Source: Streptantibioticus cattleyicolor NRRL 8057 = DSM 46488 (GTDB taxonomy: Bacteria > Actinomycetota > Actinomycetes > Streptomycetales > Streptomycetaceae). From it: a DNA stretch of 64,000 bases. The stretch is taken from assembly GCF_000240165.1 (NCBI RefSeq), contig NC_017585.1:1736001-1800000 (forward strand). The letters are read 5' to 3'. Each line of letters opens with the position of its first letter. Position 1 is the first letter of the stretch. This document shows positions 17,868 to 25,933 of the stretch, in pieces. The notes beneath the pieces were generated by a model that saw nothing but the letters and a program-made list of their open reading frames with translations, was not told the origin of the DNA and ran no database searches. Both the position numbers and the translations under genes were made by a program.

Positions 17868-18731
17868 TCAGGGGTTCCAGTACACGTTGGTGAACGCCCG
17901 GTCGAAGCGCCCGGCCTCCAGGTCCTTGCGCTGGATCGCCCAGTGGACGCTGGACCCGGCGGCCACGTCACCGAGTTCGGGGCTCCAGCTCGCGAGCAGC
18001 ACCCAGTCGTCGACGTTCTCCGACACCGGTTCCCCGCCGCCCCATTCGCTCGTCGACGCCTGCTCCACCGCGCAGCGCACGAGGTTTTCCAGCGGGTCGA
18101 GATGAACCATCTCCTCGTCGGCGTACCCGCCTATGTGCAAGGGGCCCCGGAGGTCGAGGTAGCGGCACGCCATCTCCCACTCCTCGGCCAGTTCCTCGGC
18201 GTGGGGGAAGCCGGGCAGCGGCTCCAGGTCGCCATCGGGCAGTTCGACCTCGTAGTGGTACGGCAGCGACGGCTCCGTCCGCACCCGCAGCTCGCCCTGC
18301 GGGAAGGCGTCGGCGACCTCCCGTTCCTCCGGTATGCCGTACGGGTCCCAGGCGTACGTGTCGTGTTCCTCCGTGGGCGTTCCGGCGGGAACGTGCACGA
18401 CCGCGCCGTGGTTGCTGAGGTCACCCTTGTCGCGCGGCCAGGCGAAGAGGAGCAGGTGGCCGTCGGACGGCAGGGGCAGGTCGGTCGAGTCCGGCGGCAG
18501 CGCCGAGAGGTCGATGGAGGCGACGTAGGGGAACGCAGGGTGCGGGGTGCCGGCCGGCAGCCGCGCGGGGCCGCCGAACCGGGCGGCGACCGGGCCGTCG
18601 TCGCGCGTCGACAGGACCGCGCAGGGCCGCACCATGTCGATCCACCGGTCGACCTCGTCGGCCGGGATGTCCAGTTGGACCGCCTCGTCGCGGAAACGGG
18701 CCAGTCGCTCGCGTAGTTCTTCGGTAGTCAC
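17868..18731 (-). CDS. DUF1963 (YwqG-like) protein
   Basis: A 287-residue cytosolic protein of the DUF1963/YwqG family. Characteristic stretches are RFGGPARLPAGTPHPAFPYV near residue 50, DGHLLLFAWPRDKGD, and HIGGYADEEMVHLDPLENLV near residue 205, followed by DDWVLLASWSPELG. The family's biochemical role is unknown. I start at the GTG at 18731 (VTTEELRERLARFRDEAVQL), the first position that begins like the family; the open frame extends upstream as low-complexity sequence. No neighbour suggests a function. Confidence 0.82.
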   Translation of the reverse strand: MTTEELRERLARFRDEAVQLDIPADEVDRWIDMVRPCAVLSTRDDGPVAARFGGPARLPAGTPHPAFPYVASIDLSALPPDSTDLPLPSDGHLLLFAWPRDKGDLSNHGAVVHVPAGTPTEEHDTYAWDPYGIPEEREVADAFPQGELRVRTEPSLPYHYEVELPDGDLEPLPGFPHAEELAEEWEMACRYLDLRGPLHIGGYADEEMVHLDPLENLVRCAVEQASTSEWGGGEPVSENVDDWVLLASWSPELGDVAAGSSVHWAIQRKDLEAGRFDRAFTNVYWNP

Positions 18732-19050
18732 ACGACCAAGGTAGGGCCCGGCACTGACATCGATGCCGATACCGGGGTTCCGGTGGCCGCGGCGCGGGCG
18801 CCTCCCTCGCGCTGGTCGACGCGCGCCGGAAGCCGCGGTCCGCCGTGTCGGCATCGGGCTCCCGCCCGCGCCGACGTCAGGGCCCGGTCCGCCGCCTGCC
18901 CCGGCCTGGGCGTCAACTGGGCGCCTCTTACGTGCGGTTGACCTGTCGGGAACGCCGCCGTACTCACCCGCGCCGTCGGGACGGAACGCATCCGGCCACC
19001 ACGGGCGGGTGGCACGGCTGACTCCGCCCCGGCACGGCCGCCACGCGGCG
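18732..19050. other. Intergenic stretch between DUF1963 gene and sigma operon
   Basis: No coding frame with a domain and no strong hairpin. It probably holds the DUF1963 promoter. Confidence 0.35.
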
Positions 19051-19455
19051 CTACCTCGGGGCGGCCCCCGTGAACCGGGGGCCGGGAGGCTCGACCCGGC
19101 TGCCGGAGGGCGGTGGGGCGGGGACGGGTGCCGCGGTCCCCGGACCCGGGGACGCCGTCGGGCGGCGGGGGCCATCGGACGGGGAGGCCGAAGGACCGGC
19201 CGGAACCACTGAAGGGCCCCGCGACCGATCCGCCGCGCCGTGCACGAGGAAGACGGCCGCGGCCACCACGGCCGCCAGTCCGACGGCCGCCAGCACGGCC
19301 GGGTGGAGCCTGTGCCGCCGCGGCACGCCGGCCGGCGACGGTGGTCGCGCCGGACGCAGATCCCCGGCACCGACGCTGTCGGCGCGCGCGGCGAGCGCCT
19401 CCCGCAGCACCTCCTCCAGCCGGTCCGGACCGTGGGGACCGCTCCGCCCGCTCAT
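19051..19455 (-). CDS. Small membrane protein, putative regulator of the SigE-type sigma factor
   Basis: A 134-residue protein: a cytosolic N-terminus (MSGRSGPHGPDRLEEVLREA) of about 50 residues, one transmembrane helix (LAAVGLAAVVAAAVFLV) and a Pro/Ser/Ala-rich outside tail. Its ATG overlaps the upstream sigma stop as ATGA, so translation is coupled. This architecture is common for anti-sigma or signal-input partners of SigE-family sigma factors, though no anti-sigma motif is visible. The outside tail is low-complexity and perhaps glycosylated. Confidence 0.6.
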   Translation of the reverse strand: MSGRSGPHGPDRLEEVLREALAARADSVGAGDLRPARPPSPAGVPRRHRLHPAVLAAVGLAAVVAAAVFLVHGAADRSRGPSVVPAGPSASPSDGPRRPTASPGPGTAAPVPAPPPSGSRVEPPGPRFTGAAPR

Positions 19456-20117
19456 CCGATTGCCTCCAGCTTCCTGCCCAGGGCGTCCAGCGCCCGGCTG
19501 GCCGTGGACTTCACCGTGCCACGCGACAGTCCGAGCGTTTCAGCGATCCGCGCTTCCGACAGATGGGACCAGTACCGCAACACCAGCACCTCGCGCTGCC
19601 GTCGGGTGAGCGACCGCAGCGCCGCCAGCACCTGCCGGTGTTCTTCCTTCAGCAGCACGTCCTCGTCGGCCGGCGGTACGGTGACGGGCCGCTCCGGCAC
19701 GTGGGCCCGGGCGGTCCGGCGCCTGCGCAGGACCGAGCGCGCGCCGTTCACCACGCTGGTCCGCAGATACGCCTCGGGGTCGGCCAGGCCGGCGAGTGTG
19801 CCGCCATGACGGCGGAACATCGCCGTGAACGCGTCCTGGACGACGTCCTCGGCGGTGGGGAGGTCGTCCACGAGCAGCAGGGCCAGACGCACGTAGTGGA
19901 GCCGGCGGTGGTGGTACAGACCGTCGAAGTCGGGAGTGATGTCGTCGTGGCATCCGCCGGGTGCGGCCCGGGCCGGTCCGAGGGTGATGACGTGATCCCC
20001 GCCGTGCCGTGGCCCTTGGGACAGCCTCAGCAGCAGTCGCGTCCAGCGTCGGCGGAGCCCGCCGGTGTCCGTACCGGCAGCCGCGGGCGAACCCGTCGGC
20101 CAGGCGGCCACGTTCAT
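19452..20117 (-). CDS. SigE-family ECF sigma factor
   Basis: A sigma-70 family protein with region 2 (DFDGLYHHRRLHYVRLALLL, then DLPTAEDVVQDAFTAMFRRH) and region 4 (LRSLTRRQREVLVLRYWSHL, then ARIAETLGLSRGTVKSTASRAL). The linker ADPEAYLRTSVVNGARSVLRRR is typical of the actinobacterial SigE/SigL-like group. The ATG at 20117 gives 221 residues, about 50 longer at the N-terminus than usual, so a start nearer 19960 is possible, though none has a good codon and ribosome-binding site. Co-translated with the small membrane protein downstream. Confidence 0.88.
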   Translation of the reverse strand: MNVAAWPTGSPAAAGTDTGGLRRRWTRLLLRLSQGPRHGGDHVITLGPARAAPGGCHDDITPDFDGLYHHRRLHYVRLALLLVDDLPTAEDVVQDAFTAMFRRHGGTLAGLADPEAYLRTSVVNGARSVLRRRRTARAHVPERPVTVPPADEDVLLKEEHRQVLAALRSLTRRQREVLVLRYWSHLSEARIAETLGLSRGTVKSTASRALDALGRKLEAIG

Positions 20118-20490
20118 CGCCGACGTGCCCTCTCCCCGGCCGGGGCCCCGGCGCCGGACGAGGGCCGGAGCGCTCTCGTGACGGTGGTGACGTCGGGATC
20201 GGTCATGCGGAACCTCACAACGTGTCGGCGTGCGGAGGCGGCCTGCCTGCCTCCCTCCTTCAGACGTCCACCCCCCGCCCACGTTGCGGGTGCCGGGAAG
20301 AATATGACGCCGCTCACACGTCACACCGCACGGTGCGCCGCGTGCGGACGGGAAGGCGGAGCCCGGGCATGCCGGAACCCCCGTGCGGCGCAACCTCGGA
20401 CCTCGCCGGGCGTCTGTCGGAATGAAGCCATCGTCCGGCGCCTGGCGGCTGCCTGCCGACGCCACCGCTCACCGCTCACGGAGACCGTCC
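20118..20490. other. Divergent promoter region of the sigma gene and a secreted hydrolase
   Basis: The two genes face away from each other here. No conserved frame is present, and no ECF-type promoter is obvious. An AT-richer patch near 20290-20310 (gggaagaatatgacg) may be part of a promoter. Confidence 0.35.
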
Positions 20491-21753
20491 TTGACACACC
20501 ACGACACACCCGCGGCTGCGCGCCGCCGTCTGCTTCGAGCCCGCGTACTCGCCGTGTCCGCGGCGGCCCTCTTCGCGCCGCAGGCCCTGGCGGGGAGCCC
20601 CGCGTCCGCCGCGACCCCCGATGGGCCGGGGGGCGTCGCCACCGTCACCTACAACCTGGGCGACCAGGCCTATCGGCTGCCCGGAACCGGGGAACCGGTC
20701 GAGATCGCCGCGACCGTGCACTACCCGAAGGACCTCGGCACCACGCCGCGGCCACTCGTCGTCCAACTGCACGGCTGGCACGAGACCTGCGCGGACCGGG
20801 CGGCAGCGGCTGCCCGCGACGCCGCCGAAAAGGCCGGGGACCAGGACGCGTACGCGGCTGCCGGCCGGAAGCTGTTCAGCTGGCCCTGTGCCCCCGGTAC
20901 ACGCCCCATCCCCAACGAGCGCGGCTACGACTACCTCGGCGAGGAACTGGCCGGCCACGGGTTCATCGTGGTGTCCATCCGCGCCAACGGCATCAACGCC
21001 TCGTCGGTGTGGGGCGACGAGAACGCCTCCGCACGGGCCGACCTGATCAACAAGCACCTCGCCCTGTGGCAGCAGCTCGACGACGCGGGCCGTGGCGGTC
21101 TCGTCGGCGCGTTCCGCGACGCGGTCACGGGCAAGCCGCGACGCGTCGACTTCAGGCACCACGTCGACCTGAACGAGGTCGGCACCATGGGCCACTCGCG
21201 CGGCGGCGCGGGCGTGACCTGGCAGGCGGCCGATCGCCACAAGGCCCAGTGGCCCGCCGGGGTCAAGGTCAGGGCGGTCATGGCGCTGGCCCCCGCCTAC
21301 AACGTCATGACCGAGGACATGACCGCGTACCGGATCACGAAGACGCCCGTGGCCGTGATGCGCGGGACCTGCGACGGCCAGGTCGGGCGTGAGGCCTTCT
21401 CCTTCGCCGCCGACGCGACGGCCAAGAGCTCCGCAGCGTTCTACCGGTTCGAGATCCACGGTGCGAACCACAACTACTTCAACACACAGTGGTCGCCGGA
21501 GAGCGGACAGGTCGCCGCCGCCGACGACGCCGGCCACGACGCCGCTCACCCCGGCCAGTGCACCGGGCGCGATGACCCCGCCTACGACCCCCAACTGACC
21601 GAAGCCGGCCAACGCCAGGTCGCCGTCGCCTACATCGACGCCTTCTTCCGGCGCCACCTCACCGGTGACAAGCGGTTCGACGCGATCCTGACCGGCAAGC
21701 GGCACCCTCTGGCGGGCGTCGCCTCCGTGGACGTGACGGCCGACCGCCGCTGA
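20491..21753 (+). CDS. Secreted alpha/beta hydrolase
   Basis: An exported serine hydrolase of about 420 residues. An N-terminal signal peptide (RRRLLRARVLAVSAAALFAP, then AGSPASAA) leads into an alpha/beta-hydrolase: oxyanion region LVVQLHGWHETCAD, nucleophile elbow GTMGHSRGGAG, and a likely catalytic His in FEIHGANHNYF. It resembles large secreted esterases of the chlorophyllase/PET-hydrolase-like type; the substrate is unknown. I prefer the TTG at 20491, seven bases after GGAG, because it places the signal peptide correctly; an ATG at 20422 lacks a ribosome-binding site. Confidence 0.82.
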   Translation: MTHHDTPAAARRRLLRARVLAVSAAALFAPQALAGSPASAATPDGPGGVATVTYNLGDQAYRLPGTGEPVEIAATVHYPKDLGTTPRPLVVQLHGWHETCADRAAAAARDAAEKAGDQDAYAAAGRKLFSWPCAPGTRPIPNERGYDYLGEELAGHGFIVVSIRANGINASSVWGDENASARADLINKHLALWQQLDDAGRGGLVGAFRDAVTGKPRRVDFRHHVDLNEVGTMGHSRGGAGVTWQAADRHKAQWPAGVKVRAVMALAPAYNVMTEDMTAYRITKTPVAVMRGTCDGQVGREAFSFAADATAKSSAAFYRFEIHGANHNYFNTQWSPESGQVAAADDAGHDAAHPGQCTGRDDPAYDPQLTEAGQRQVAVAYIDAFFRRHLTGDKRFDAILTGKRHPLAGVASVDVTADRR

Positions 21754-21887
21754 CTGCGACACACCGCCACCGGATCCGGGCGCGGGCGCGCGTCCGGGTC
21801 CGGCGCGGCGTGCTGTTCACCGAGGCCGCCCTCGGCACCGCTCCGGCCGGTCTCCCGCCGAGCCGGCCGGAACGGATCACCGCGCCG

Positions 21888-22301
21888 TCACGGCCGGTCG
21901 AGCACGATGGAGTTGATCGGGCCGAAGTCGAGCTGGATGCCCATGCGGGGGAGGATCTGCTTGGTGCAGTCGGCCCCGTTGTAGCCGGTGCAGGTCTCCG
22001 CCCACGCGTTCATCGACGAACTCGGCGTCTGGTTGTTGACCAGCCAGTGCCAGCCGTACTCGTTGCTGAGGTTGTGGGACCCGTAGCTCCAGTAGACGTT
22101 GGTGATCCGGCTGGGGTCCAGCCCGTCCCAGCCCTGTGTGGCGTCCTGGGCGTAGAGGCAGACCGCCCCCGCCGGGCAGCCGTAGTACGAGTCGTCGGCG
22201 GCCCGGTGCCCGGCCGCCACGGCGCTGTTGGCACCGACGAGACCGAGCGAGGCGAGGGCGACGACGCCGGAAAGGGACGCAACGGTGCGTGACAGTCTCA
22301 C
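21888..22301 (-). CDS. Small secreted protein, peptidase-inhibitor I36-like
   Basis: A 137-residue exported protein with a clear signal peptide (SGVVALASLGLVGANSAVAA). The mature part has four cysteines and the stretch YYGCPAGAVCLYAQDATQGW, which resembles the start of Streptomyces metalloproteinase inhibitors (family I36) and related small secreted proteins; the remainder (SRITNVYWSYGSHNLSNEYG) fits the same beta-rich fold. A protease-inhibitor role is possible but not shown. Translation starts at a GTG (22301), five bases after GGAGG. Confidence 0.72.
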   Translation of the reverse strand: MRLSRTVASLSGVVALASLGLVGANSAVAAGHRAADDSYYGCPAGAVCLYAQDATQGWDGLDPSRITNVYWSYGSHNLSNEYGWHWLVNNQTPSSSMNAWAETCTGYNGADCTKQILPRMGIQLDFGPINSIVLDRP

Positions 22302-22469
22302 ATTGCCTCCGTGAGGGGATGGGTCCCGGAAAGGAACGGTTGTGTCCTGTCGCGGCAGGCGCCGCTCGAGCGGGACACCGCGACGTTAGGTCCGCCGCCC
22401 CGTACCGGCCTTGGCGAAATGCGAACGGCTCGGCCGAGGGCCCTTTCCTGCCCCGCGCCGCTGCGCGGC

Positions 22470-22790
22470 TACGCGCGGGGCGCCCCCCGGGCGCCGCGGC
22501 GGCGAGGACCAGCTTCCCGGTGGTCCCTCCGGATTCGACGCGGCGGTGGGCCTGCGCCGCCTGTTCCAGCGGCGGGGACTCGACCCGCACCCGCAGGGTT
22601 CCCCGCGCCGCGCCTCGACCGCGCGGCGCAGGGCACGCCCGGCGTCTCGGGGAAGGCGGCGGAGAAGGCCGCGGGTTGAACCCGCAGACGGCCCTGTTGG
22701 TGAACCACAGGCTGTTGGCCATGACGGCGGCGTCGTTGGCGCCCGAGGCGTTGCCATCACCGTTGATGTCGGTGAGATTCCAGTGCCGGT
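22470..22790 (-). pseudogene. Gene remnants: quinone oxidoreductase tail and EF-hand-like fragment
   Basis: Reading leftwards on the minus strand, one frame gives TLRVRVESPPLEQAAQAHRR, then VESGGTTGKLVLAA (about 22505-22620). This matches the C-terminal end of zinc-binding quinone oxidoreductases (...PLEQAAEAHR.LESG.T.GKIVL). A neighbouring frame supplies ALRRAVEARRG, which would precede it in an intact enzyme, implying a frameshift. To the right (about 22680-22790) the same frame reads WNLTDINGDGNASGANDAAV, with an EF-hand/dockerin-like calcium loop. Neither piece has a start or a complete domain. Confidence 0.5.
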
Positions 22791-22973
22791 CGCGGATGTA
22801 CCCCGGTCGCGGCGACCAGGCGTCCAGCAGCCGCCGCACCTGTGGGGGAGCGGGCATGGCGGCCGCCGAAGCGACGACCTGCGGAGGGTTGAGGCCGGCC
22901 AGCCGGTCCAGATGGGCCCGATCGTGGCGTCCAGCCCCGCGGTTCGCCGAGGCGTACGAGGAGGCCGGCGGGG

Positions 22974-23156
22974 GTGCTGGCCGCGGCGGGGTGTGAGCGG
23001 TTGTACTGGCGGGTGCGGGACGCACTGGCGTGTTCGGAGGAGGTGCGGGTGGTGGCGCGGTCGTGGCGGGAGGCGGGGAGAACCGAGCTGACGACGGGAG
23101 TCGTGGAGGGGCGGCTGGATGCCTATGTCACCGCCCTGATGGACACGTTGGGCTGA
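22974..23156 (+). pseudogene. C-terminal gene fragment of unknown family
   Basis: A 60-codon frame reads CERLYWRVRDALACSEEVRV, then EGRLDAYVTALMDTLG and a stop. The codon pattern and helical sequence look like the end of a real protein, but no upstream frame continues into a full gene. I cannot name the family. It lies in the remnant-rich 22.4-23.2 kb stretch between intact genes. Confidence 0.3.
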
Positions 23157-23181
23157 GCGAGGCGCACGCAAGCCCGAGGGG

Positions 23182-23832
23182 CTACGCGCCGACCGTGAAG
23201 CGTTCGCCGACGTGGTCACCGCTTTCGATCTCGTCCACGAGGGCTACCGCGAAGTCCTCGGTGGAGATGCGGCTTTCACCGTCGGCGCCCACGATCAGGT
23301 CGTCGAGAGCGGTGCGGTAGGTGCCGGTGCGTTCGCCGGGGGCGATCTGCGCGGCGGGGCTGAGGCAGGTCCAGCGGACATCGTGGACGGACCGGTAGAA
23401 GTCGAGCGCGTCACCGTGCGCGTGCATGATCTGGAGCAGGAACTCGGGCAGCCCTTCGGCATCCCACACCTGCTTGCCGTCGGGTGTGCGCAGCGAGCCG
23501 GCGCCGTTGACGGCGATCAGTCGCGGTGCCTTTCCGCCCAGCGAGCGCAGGCCGGCGACCAGGGACTGGGCGGCGGGCTCGATGGTGGCCACGTGACCGG
23601 GGCCGTCGCCGCCGCCGACGGCGCTGACGACGACGTCCTGCCCGTCGGCGACGGCGGCCACCGAGGCGGGGTCGAGTACGTCGCCGGTGGTGACCGTGAG
23701 GTTCGGGTGCCGCTCGGTGAGCTTTCCGGGGTCGCGGACGGCGGCCGTGACGTGGTGACCGCGGTCCAGCGCCTCGCGCAGGACGCGGCTGCCGATGGTA
23801 CCGGTGGCGCCGTAGAGGGCGATCTTGGCCAT
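23182..23832 (-). CDS. NAD(P)-binding oxidoreductase (NmrA/YwnB-like atypical SDR)
   Basis: A 216-residue atypical short-chain dehydrogenase. The N-terminal MAKIALYGATGTIGSRVLRE carries the GxxGxxG dinucleotide motif. DVVVSAVGGGDG, LIAVNGAGSLRTPDG and DVRWTCLSPAAQIAPGERTG follow the pattern of YwnB/SDR_a5-type proteins, which lack the YxxxK pair of classical dehydrogenases. The function may be redox sensing or reduction of an unknown substrate. GAGGAGA precedes the ATG. The MarR gene lies upstream on the same strand across about 120 bases, so the two may be linked in regulation. Confidence 0.87.
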   Translation of the reverse strand: MAKIALYGATGTIGSRVLREALDRGHHVTAAVRDPGKLTERHPNLTVTTGDVLDPASVAAVADGQDVVVSAVGGGDGPGHVATIEPAAQSLVAGLRSLGGKAPRLIAVNGAGSLRTPDGKQVWDAEGLPEFLLQIMHAHGDALDFYRSVHDVRWTCLSPAAQIAPGERTGTYRTALDDLIVGADGESRISTEDFAVALVDEIESGDHVGERFTVGA

Positions 23833-23953
23833 GAGGTCTCCTCGGAACCGCAGTGGGCTGGAGAGACCACGCTAGCGACGGATACCCGCCCTGCCCGGGA
23901 AGGCGCGCGATACCGGCCGGGCACGAGGCGACCGGCGCGGGTGCGCGGTGGTC

Positions 23954-24472
23954 CTACGTGGCGGACGGCGGCGGGGGCGCGTCGGCGGTGCCCGGGGCGG
24001 GCAGCCGGGCGGTGGAGTCGGCGTACTTGAGGAGGAGGCGGGCGAACTCGAGCCGTTCGGCTTCGGGCCAGTCGCGGGTGATGTATTCGAATGCCTGCCG
24101 TTGCTGGCGGCGGAAGTGGTTGAGGAGGGCGGTGCCTTCCTCGGTGAGGTGGAGCACGGTGCGGCGGCCGTCCTGTTGCGAGGCCGCGCGGACCAGGTAG
24201 CCGTGGGCGATGCAGTCGCTCACCATGCGGCTGGCCACCGACGGGTCCACCAGGAGGTGGGCGGCGAGCCCGCCGACCGTCATCTCGGTGCCCGCCTCGG
24301 CCGCCTCGTCGACGATGTTGAGGACCAGGTTGCGCTTGAGGTCCTTGGGCCCGGAGGGCGGGTCGACCGGGGCCTGCATGGTGCGCCGCCTCAGCCGGGC
24401 GAAAGCTGTGCCGACGGCTTCCAGAAGGTCCTCGCCCTGCGGTGTCGAGGCATCCGTGTTGGTCACCCCCAC
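23954..24472 (-). CDS. MarR family transcriptional regulator
   Basis: A 172-residue winged-helix regulator: KRNLVLNIVDEAAEAGTEMT, HLLVDPSVASRMVSDCIAHG (recognition helix) and the wing RAASQQDGRRTVLHLTEEG with the MarR DxRR-type wing residues. It starts with GTG at 24472 and diverges from the amidohydrolase at 24609. The 136-base gap has a dense set of ATGCA/TGCAT elements, probably its operators. The ligand is likely an aromatic or xenobiotic substrate of the divergent hydrolase; this is inference. Confidence 0.9.
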   Translation of the reverse strand: MGVTNTDASTPQGEDLLEAVGTAFARLRRRTMQAPVDPPSGPKDLKRNLVLNIVDEAAEAGTEMTVGGLAAHLLVDPSVASRMVSDCIAHGYLVRAASQQDGRRTVLHLTEEGTALLNHFRRQQRQAFEYITRDWPEAERLEFARLLLKYADSTARLPAPGTADAPPPPSAT

Positions 24473-24482
24473 AGCCTAGCGC

Positions 24483-24537
24483 ATGCACATGCAACTCGCA
24501 GATGCATGTCAATGTGCATGGAATTGCAGTTTGCATT
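24483..24537. promoter_or_regulatory. Candidate MarR operator cluster
   Basis: A perfect inverted repeat ATGCACAT (24483-24490) / ATGTGCAT (24512-24519), with additional ATGCA or TGCAT copies at about 24488, 24502 and 24532. The stretch is strikingly AT-rich for this genome and sits between the divergent MarR and amidohydrolase genes, covering both expected promoters. Confidence 0.65.
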
Positions 24538-24608
24538 AGTGTGGTCCCCGCGGTGGGAAGAGCTCGGCATCAGCGCGAGCGACGAACCTGCCCGGAGGAG
24601 AGTGGGTC

Positions 24609-25862
24609 ATGATCACAGCCATCATCAACGGCCGGGTGTTCGACGGTGAGCGCGTGCTGGAGGACGCCACCGTCGTGCTGGACGGCACGCGGATCGCCGC
24701 CGTGGGAGGCGAAGCGCCGGCCGAGGCGGACATCGTCGACGCCCGGGGCGGAACACTGCTGCCCGGTCTGATCGACGCCCACGTCCACACCTCCGACGAG
24801 GCACTCGCGCTGGCACTGCGGTTCGGGGTCACCACCGAACTGGAGATGCAGGGCATGAACACCGGGGCCGGCCGCGCGCACATCACGGAGAACGACTCCC
24901 TCGCCGACGTCCGCTCCGCCGGATTCGGCATCACCCCTCCCGGCGGCCACCCCAGCGAACTCATGCCCGAGGACTTCAGCCCGGAAGGCCACGGCGAAGC
25001 GGACGACCAAGGCGAACGGCCCGGCCCGCACGAGATGCCCCTGATGCCGTTCTCCACCACACCGGAGGAAGCGGTCGCCTTCATCCCCCAGCTCGTCGCG
25101 GCGGGCTCGGACTACATCAAGTTCATGGTCGACGACGGAACCGTCGAGGGCCACCCCGGTCTGCCCATGCTCGACCAGGCGACCCTGACCGCCGGGGTCG
25201 CCGAGGCCCACCGGCACGGGATGCTCACCATCGCCCACACCCTGACCGTCGACGCGACCCGGATGGCGATCGAGGCCGGCATCGACGGCTTCGCCCACCT
25301 GTTCATGGACCAGCCGCACACCGCCGAGATCATCGAACTCATCGCCGCCTCCGGCGCGTTCGTCGTCCCCTGCGTCGTCCTGAACGCCTCCATGATGGGC
25401 ATCACCGGCGCGTCCCTCACCGCGGACCCCCGCGTCGGCTCCCGCCTGAACGAGGCCTGGACCAACACCCTCAACAGCAGCTACGACCGGTACCCGCACG
25501 GCAGACTCGACGACGTCCTGGCCTCGGTCAAGGCCCTCCACGACGCCGGCGTCGACCTGTTGGCGGGCACCGACGCGGCCCCCATGCCACTGCCGTTCCT
25601 GGGCGGTGTGGTCCACGGCGCCAGCCTCCACCAGGAGTTGCAGTACCTCGTCCGGGCCGGCCTCACCCCGGTCCAGGCCCTGCGCGCGGCGACCGTCACC
25701 CCGGCACGTCGCTTCGGCCTGGACGACCGTGGCCGCATCGCCGCGGGCCTGCGGGCCGACCTGCTGCTCGTGGACGGCGACCCCACCACCACGATCGGCG
25801 ACACCCTCAACCTGCGCGAGGTGTGGCGCCGCGGCACCCGCACCACGCTCTCGGCCTCGTAG
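24609..25862 (+). CDS. Amidohydrolase family protein
   Basis: A 417-residue metal-dependent hydrolase. Metal-site residues are seen in PGLIDAHVHTSDE (HxH), the candidate carboxylated Lys in DYIKFMVDDG, His in LTIAHTLTV and GFAHLFMDQ, and Asp in LLAGTDAAPMPL. C-terminal GLDDRGRIAAGLRADLLLVD is the usual beta-sandwich ending. It belongs to the same broad family as the gene at 15533-16774 but the two are not close copies. GGAGGAG lies before the ATG. The divergent MarR protein probably represses it. Confidence 0.9.
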   Translation: MITAIINGRVFDGERVLEDATVVLDGTRIAAVGGEAPAEADIVDARGGTLLPGLIDAHVHTSDEALALALRFGVTTELEMQGMNTGAGRAHITENDSLADVRSAGFGITPPGGHPSELMPEDFSPEGHGEADDQGERPGPHEMPLMPFSTTPEEAVAFIPQLVAAGSDYIKFMVDDGTVEGHPGLPMLDQATLTAGVAEAHRHGMLTIAHTLTVDATRMAIEAGIDGFAHLFMDQPHTAEIIELIAASGAFVVPCVVLNASMMGITGASLTADPRVGSRLNEAWTNTLNSSYDRYPHGRLDDVLASVKALHDAGVDLLAGTDAAPMPLPFLGGVVHGASLHQELQYLVRAGLTPVQALRAATVTPARRFGLDDRGRIAAGLRADLLLVDGDPTTTIGDTLNLREVWRRGTRTTLSAS

Positions 25863-25933
25863 CCACCCGGCCCCGGCGAACCACCGCTGCCCGCCACGCC
25901 TTCGATGGCGGGCCGCCACGGAACGCGGTGACG

